Of a stretch of 64,000 nt of DNA, positions 58,524-64,000 are shown piece after piece; position 1 is the stretch's first letter; each line of letters begins with the position of its first letter. Where the stretch lies: assembly GCA_007922225.1 (NCBI GenBank), contig ML679969.1:1525236-1589235 (forward strand), read 5' to 3'. The stretch is from Emydura subglobosa. Lineage: Eukaryota; Chordata; Testudines; Chelidae. Under the pieces are notes generated by a model, which was not told the origin of the DNA, did no database searches, and saw only the letters and a list, made by a program, of their open reading frames with translations. A program made the translations under genes and the position numbers.

Positions 58524-60174
58524 GTGAGAGCGGCCGCAGCTCCCCCGGCCTGCCCTGCCCGGCCCTCCCTGCCCGGGGCGCTGCCCTGCCCTGCCCTGCG
58601 GGCCCGGCCTGGCCCCTGTGCCCCGCGCCGCCCCTCGCCATCCCCGGGTGTTTGGGCGTCCTCCATTTCCTTGGGAGTCGGCCCCTGATGGCTGCCCACC
58701 CCCTGGGTCTGCCCCGGGGGTCTCCTGGAAAGCCGCCGGGGTGCGCCCCGTCTTGGAGGCGCTCCCCACCCAAGGCTGCCCCTCACCGTCCCCGCGCCTG
58801 GCCGTCCCGGGACACCCTCGGCCTGGCAGTCCGTCTCTCGGTCAACAACCACGGCTCGTCACTGTGGAAGGCGCCCGGCCCGCACGGCGCGGGTGAAGGA
58901 GTTGGGCCCAGCTCATGGAAGGTCGCCATGTGCCGGCCGCCCGCTGATTGCAGGGAGGATCGGGGCCTCGGTGTCTGGAAGCTGCCCCGGACCCGGCGAT
59001 GGTTGTGCCGCATCACGGCCGTGGCACGGGCTGTGCTCCCCGCTCAATGGTGGCGCCAAGCCCCGCTGGGACGGGCGGCAGTCCCCAGCGCGGTTGCGTC
59101 CAGACCCATGATCGTTGCAGATCTGAAGCCTGCTGGGGTAGGGACTGTTTGGGTCCATTTGACCTACAGATCTGTGGCTAGTTTGTAACCGGCTTGTCGA
59201 TGTGCTCGACTCCACCTACCATGTGTGTCCCACCTCGGCGCGGCTGCCTTACATACTTACCCATGCGGGGAATGTATGTGCAAGCAGAGCCGTGACAGTT
59301 CTCAGGCTATACCCAATTCTAACGTAGTTCCTCTGCTTTGTAGACTGACCCCCCTAACCTGGTTGCCCAGTCCTGTGCTCCTTGTAGGAAGACATCCCAA
59401 AGTGCATTGCCTGGGTGAGAAACACCCACAGTCCTGCCGTCCCGAGCACCAGCAGATGAGGGAATGTAGCATTTTTCACAGAAGTCACTGGTTCCAAATA
59501 CGGTTATGTAACATGTTAAGTGTGGACTTGATGAAGCAACGTGGTTGGCTGGGGAAAATGTTGTGTGGGTAGGCTGAACTGAGCCAGGGTGTGAACGTGG
59601 CCAGGCCTAGCTGTGCTTTACATGTGGGACTTCCGGAGTCCACGCTCAGCAGGTTATCAACAGTCACAAGAGAACGTGCTTGAACCCTGATGGGGCCTGG
59701 GGTGTGTGTGTTGGCTTATGTAGTTGACTGTAACCCAGTCTTGTCCACACTGGTACAGAGAAGCGCGTCTCTAACGGTGTTTAAGAATAATTGTCTGACT
59801 GGGAGAGTTGTTCCTGCCGCTATTCCCGTAGCGGGCTTTAGTCTAGAGGGTGCTGTTTAAAGCTGCCTTTGAATGGAGAAGTTCTTTCCATGATTCACAA
59901 GGCACCGGAACCCAGTTCTGATCTGGATTGCATGCGTGCCACTGAAAACAGAATTAGGCCCAAAATGTGTTGTGATTTAATGAGAATTTGTCAGAAGAGA
60001 ACTATTGAGTGAATTTTCAGTGCTGACAAAAATAAGGGATGGATGGTCCAAGGGTCCACCAGAACGCGTAGGGGAGGCTGTGCATCTTCCCCCTCTGCTG
60101 ACTGGACCTGCAGCATCCTTTGCTATTCCGCTACTGGGTGCAGCTCCGACAACGCAGCACAGTGCTGCAGCAAC

Positions 60175-60300
60175 CCAGGATGGTCTTCTGATGAAGGCAG
60201 ATCCAGAGTCTGTTCCCAGCTCTCTTACAATTGATCTGTGACCTCAGGCAAGTCATTTCACCTCTCTGTGCCTCAGTGTATCCCTCTGTAAGTGGAGACA
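60175..60300 (+). mobile_element. MIR SINE
   Basis: AGTCTGTTCCCAGCTCTC, TCTGTGACCTCAGGCAAGTC and CACCTCTCTGTGCCTCAGTG follow the MIR core. Confidence 0.7.
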
Positions 60301-63300
60301 AGACTTCCCAGCCTCAGAGTTAAATCGTTTGTGCTTCGAAATCCCTATGAGAACCTCCTCTGGAATCTCTAGAGAGAATAATAAACATTCCAGTGCTGGG
60401 CTGATACACGACTCTGCTGATGTGCCTTTGGTCCACATCTGCAACAATTCCTGCTAATTCCAGTCCTGGGCGAGCAGGAAAAAGAGAGGCTCTTACCAAG
60501 CACTTCTTTCTCCATATCTAAATGTTGCTTACGTTAGAGTTAGGTTGGCTTGGTCCTTTTTTGGCATAGATTTCCCAAGTGTGCAGCTTCATCATTGGTA
60601 CTAGCCATGGGGGAGCTAGTGTAGACAGGACTTCCCTGGCTGTAATGCCATGTTGCTTAATCCTGCTCTGAGCAGGGTGAGATGGCATGTTGTTAAACGC
60701 AGACACGAGGACTCCACCGAGTGGAGCTGCACTGGTGTTGGTAGCTAATCCCCTGCTTGCTGGAAATCAGGTAAGACCCTTCCAGATCCCGACAAAGACC
60801 AGACGTAGATCTGAAAATTCACCTTAATCCTGACTTCCATCATCCTCTGCTCTTCTAGTCCAGGTCTCTCCTGAGCAAGGCTGCTTAATCATTCTGAATT
60901 GTCATACTGTGTGGAATGGTTTTTAATATCTGTAAGAGTGTTTGATTTCTGCTTTCAAAACCACTCAGAGCCCTCTAGCCACACAGAAAACTTACTTTAA
61001 TATTTGCCACAAGTTTGATTTATACAGAATAGCCAGGACTAAACCTAACAATCCAGAGGCTGAAACAAATGATGGGTAGAGGTGAGGGAAAGCACCAGTA
61101 AAGTCTAGCGCCAATAGCTCCAATGAGGGACTCTGCTACTCCTCATAACTCCCTAAGCAACAACTTGAAATTGACCTGGCGCTTCTTAGTTTTACTGCTT
61201 CCTGCAGGTTCTGAAGAGCAACAGTGAAACTGACCAGATTTTTGTCAGCTTTGCTTTGCTTCACATTGGGAAACCATGGGGCAGTAGCGGAGACACTGGA
61301 GATGTCTGTGCTGCCGACTGGACGTACTGCCTCAGGGCACATTCAGTGTGTTACCTTCACAACTGTAAGGGTTAGAAAAATAAGGCTTGATTCCGTTTTT
61401 ATGCTAGTGTTACTTCATTTCCTTCACTTCTGAGTGTCACTGATGTGAGATCAGAATCAGGGCCTCGGGCTTTTTCAGAATGAACGTAGCCAATACATTC
61501 TGCAGAAATTGACACTGGAGGCCTCTTCCGTTACTTGAGAGAGCTTCCCGCTGGCAGGTGGATTTGTCAAACCCTGGAAAGGAGGCAAGGATACTTCTTT
61601 ATTCCCCTCCCCCCTCAGTGTAGTAATTAATGATCATATGCAAAGTATCATCAGTAGCTGAAAAATGTAATGGTGTCAGATTAATTGGAAAGAGTAGTTT
61701 AAACTACAGATCATTTAAGAAGAGTGACAGAAATCAGATTAGTGGATCACGAGAAGGACCTTGTTAAACTCCCTTTTTAAAATCCTCGTGGAGGAATATT
61801 AATTTGCCAAGAGGAGTTGCGTATCTTAGGTGTGTAAAATGAGGAGGGAAAAGTGTCCTGACCCAATACCACACTTGTTTGAATGATCAAGCAAGGGAAT
61901 TGTTTGTGGATTTAACCTGCCAATTCTGCATCGTTAAAGGCCATGAGAGCTTTGCTGTGGAGTGCAGTGGTACAGGCTCAGGCCCCAAACATACAGAAGA
62001 ATGGGCAGAAATTTGGAGTTAAAGAAATGTAGATTGTCGGCCTCATCCTGAGAGATGCCAAGTGCCCTTCACTCCTCGTGACTTGTATAAGAGTTGAGGG
62101 GGCTCAGCACTGGCAGAATAGACCCCACTTGCTGTAACTAGAGCAAAAATGCTGTATGTCTGACCTTTCTCCTTAATCTGCTCTGTGCTGATACTGCCTT
62201 TGGGAGTGGAGAGCTGTCTACACTGCTTCAAATCAAATATCGGGGGAATTGTGGGTAATGTGTTGATTTACCATCTGTAGTTTGTCAGCTCTGTCTTCCC
62301 TCTTATATATTAATTCATTCAGAGGAGGGTAGGCTTTCTGGAGATGATCTGGACAGCTTAGGGATACGGATTCCATTATTTGTCTTTAGCTGCTCCTGCT
62401 TCTCTCCCTACCACCTTGCATGCCCCAGCAGCCATATGCACCCTGCTTCCTGCCCCGGTGGCTGTGCTCAAGAAACGCATTACGTTTACTATGGCAATTT
62501 ATGGATGATGGTTTTTTTAAAATGAATTTAGGTCTTGCCAAAGGCACAGGGCCATCAGTGCCGGCGTCTGAAGATCTCTTACCGCCACGCGCCAGTGACA
62601 CTGTAAGCTTCCTCCCCAGGGAGCTCAACCCTGGTATAGGTGGGACATTTCTAGCAGCTCAGTCTTGGGCGTCTCTGTAGAAATTGCTACTCTGCCATCG
62701 TAATCATATGTACACCTGTTGGCTGGGGCAGTGTATGGAGTGTGTGTGTGATCTGTGCCTCCAGGAGGCCAGCCCGAAAGGGGTTGGGGCTTTTTATAAC
62801 CTCCTTAACTGAGACATTCTGTTGAGTAATAAACGATGGGTAGCAAAGCAAATGTCACAACCAAGTGCTCGGGTCCCTTCCACTCATGCTGTTGACCTTG
62901 GGAGCTAGTATTTTTTGTGTATTATACCAAGAGTCCTCTACTAACAAGGGTCATCGAGTGTGATTTAACCTCGTTCTGACGTCTAGGTTTCATCTGAAAC
63001 CTCTTGACTTATGAAAAGAAGGTCGGACACTCTTGTAGGCTCGTCACAAAAGGGGAGGTGACTCTAGAGAAAGTGCGGCTTCAAAATACATCACAGGGAG
63101 GGACATGCTCCCCACAGCTTGAGAACTTCTCTTCCAGTATCTCCCAGGGGCATTCACAGACCTCCAGTATTTGTTTGACGAGTCCGTCAGGAAGACTATC
63201 TACTAATAATATAGTTCAACACAGATTGCTGAAAGCAAAATTCATCAAAATATCACAGTCTATTTCTTATGAGTATATTGGTCATTTCAAGCTGTCTCTT

Positions 63301-63366
63301 TTGAAATAGCTACTGCCATGTCCTAATGCAGTGGTCAAATTGTAATGAGGCTTATCTTTCACCATC

Positions 63367-64000
63367 ATAGAATCATAGGGTTAGAAAGGACAATGAGGGT
63401 CATCTAGTCTAACCCCCTGCCAAGATGCAGGATTTGTTGTATCTATCTAGCCTCCTTTTGAAAACCTCCGGTGAAGACGCTCCCACAACCTCCCGAGACA
63501 GTCTGTTCCTTTGTCCTGCTGTTCTTACAGTTAGGAAGTTTATCCTAAAACATAATCTAAATCTGCTATGCTGTAGTTTGAGATCCCTTTGTAACTCTTC
63601 GCAGTCTGCTTTGGACTTAATTATCTTGAGTAGTTTTGTATATCTGCAAATTTTGCCACCTCACTGTTTACTCCTTTTTCCAGATCATTTATGAATATAT
63701 TGAACAGTACCGGTGCCAGTACAGACCCCTGGGAGACACCACTATTTGCCTCTCTCCATTCTGAAAACTGACCATTTATTCCTACCTTTTGTTTCCTATC
63801 TTTTAACCAGTTACTGGAGGCCCTTCCCTCTTATCCCACGACAACTTACTTTGCTTAAGGGTCTTTGGTGATGGACCTTGTCAAAGGCTTTCTGAAAAAT
63901 TTAAGTACACTATATCCACTGGATCACTCTTGTCCACATGCTTCTTGACCCCCTCAAAGAATTCTAGTAGATTGGTGAGGCATGATTTCCCTCTACATAA
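63367..64000 (-). mobile_element. CR1 LINE, minus orientation, runs off the window
   Basis: Begins with the CR1 3' terminus read in complement (ATAGAATCATAGGGTTAG, GGTCATCTAGTCTAACCCCC) and continues as complement of the CR1 body (GGGAGACACCACTATTTGCC, CAAAGGCTTTCTGAAAAATT). A different subfamily from the CR1 at 50133. Confidence 0.85.

Larger units (their letters stand above)
58524..64000 (+). other. PLEKHM2 intron 1, continues beyond the window
   Basis: The first 600 bases are still CpG island. Contains a MIR (60175-60300) and a CR1 (63367 to the window end). No sequence matching PLEKHM2 exon 2 was found. Confidence 0.75.

Noticed and set aside
57625..59188. Several open frames of 220-302 codons around PLEKHM2 exon 1
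   Set aside because: GC-rich artefacts on both strands; the only conserved peptide is the 20-codon PLEKHM2 exon 1.

Overview
The window looks like vertebrate nuclear DNA, most likely from a turtle or a related reptile. Genes are split by long GT-AG introns, each promoter sits in a CpG-rich block, and the introns and intergenic DNA carry 5'-truncated CR1 LINEs, old MIR-type SINEs and short non-autonomous DNA transposons whose ends contain TCTACAC-type inverted repeats. I know this CR1 and MITE style from turtle genomes; the species call is an inference.

All recognised genes are on the + strand. (1) DDOST (OST48 subunit of oligosaccharyltransferase) is complete: 11 exons, 1404-13399, 440 codons, with a polyadenylation signal at 13736. 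A polyadenylation signal at 290-295 may be the 3' end of an upstream + strand gene. (2) DDI2 (ubiquitin-like, retroviral-type aspartic protease) starts at 15985, with eight core exons to 33564. (3) After an 8.3 kb intron, a 1.9 kb exon (41841-43783) encodes the RSC1A1 (RS1) protein with its C-terminal UBA domain. Its splice acceptor is in phase with DDI2 exon 8 and no stop intervenes, so a single DDI2-RSC1A1 protein of about 1,044 residues is predicted (UBL, helical domain, protease, UIM, long disordered region, UBA). An approximately 5 kb AT-rich segment follows, ending in a good polyadenylation signal near 48863, and probably is its 3' UTR. (4) 48.9-57.5 kb is intergenic and rich in CR1 and SINE remnants. 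(5) A CpG island at about 57.6-59.1 kb holds the first coding exon of PLEKHM2 (58464-58523); the rest of that gene lies beyond the window.

DDI2, RSC1A1 and PLEKHM2 are neighbours on human 1p36.21, while human DDOST lies several Mb away next to PINK1 and KIF17. The DDOST-DDI2 junction here (13.8-15.5 kb) is therefore a synteny difference from human. The genes do not form an operon. Functionally they touch ER N-glycosylation (DDOST), processing of the glycosylated ER protein NFE2L1 when the proteasome is stressed (DDI2), transporter trafficking (RSC1A1) and kinesin-1/Arl8 lysosome positioning (PLEKHM2).
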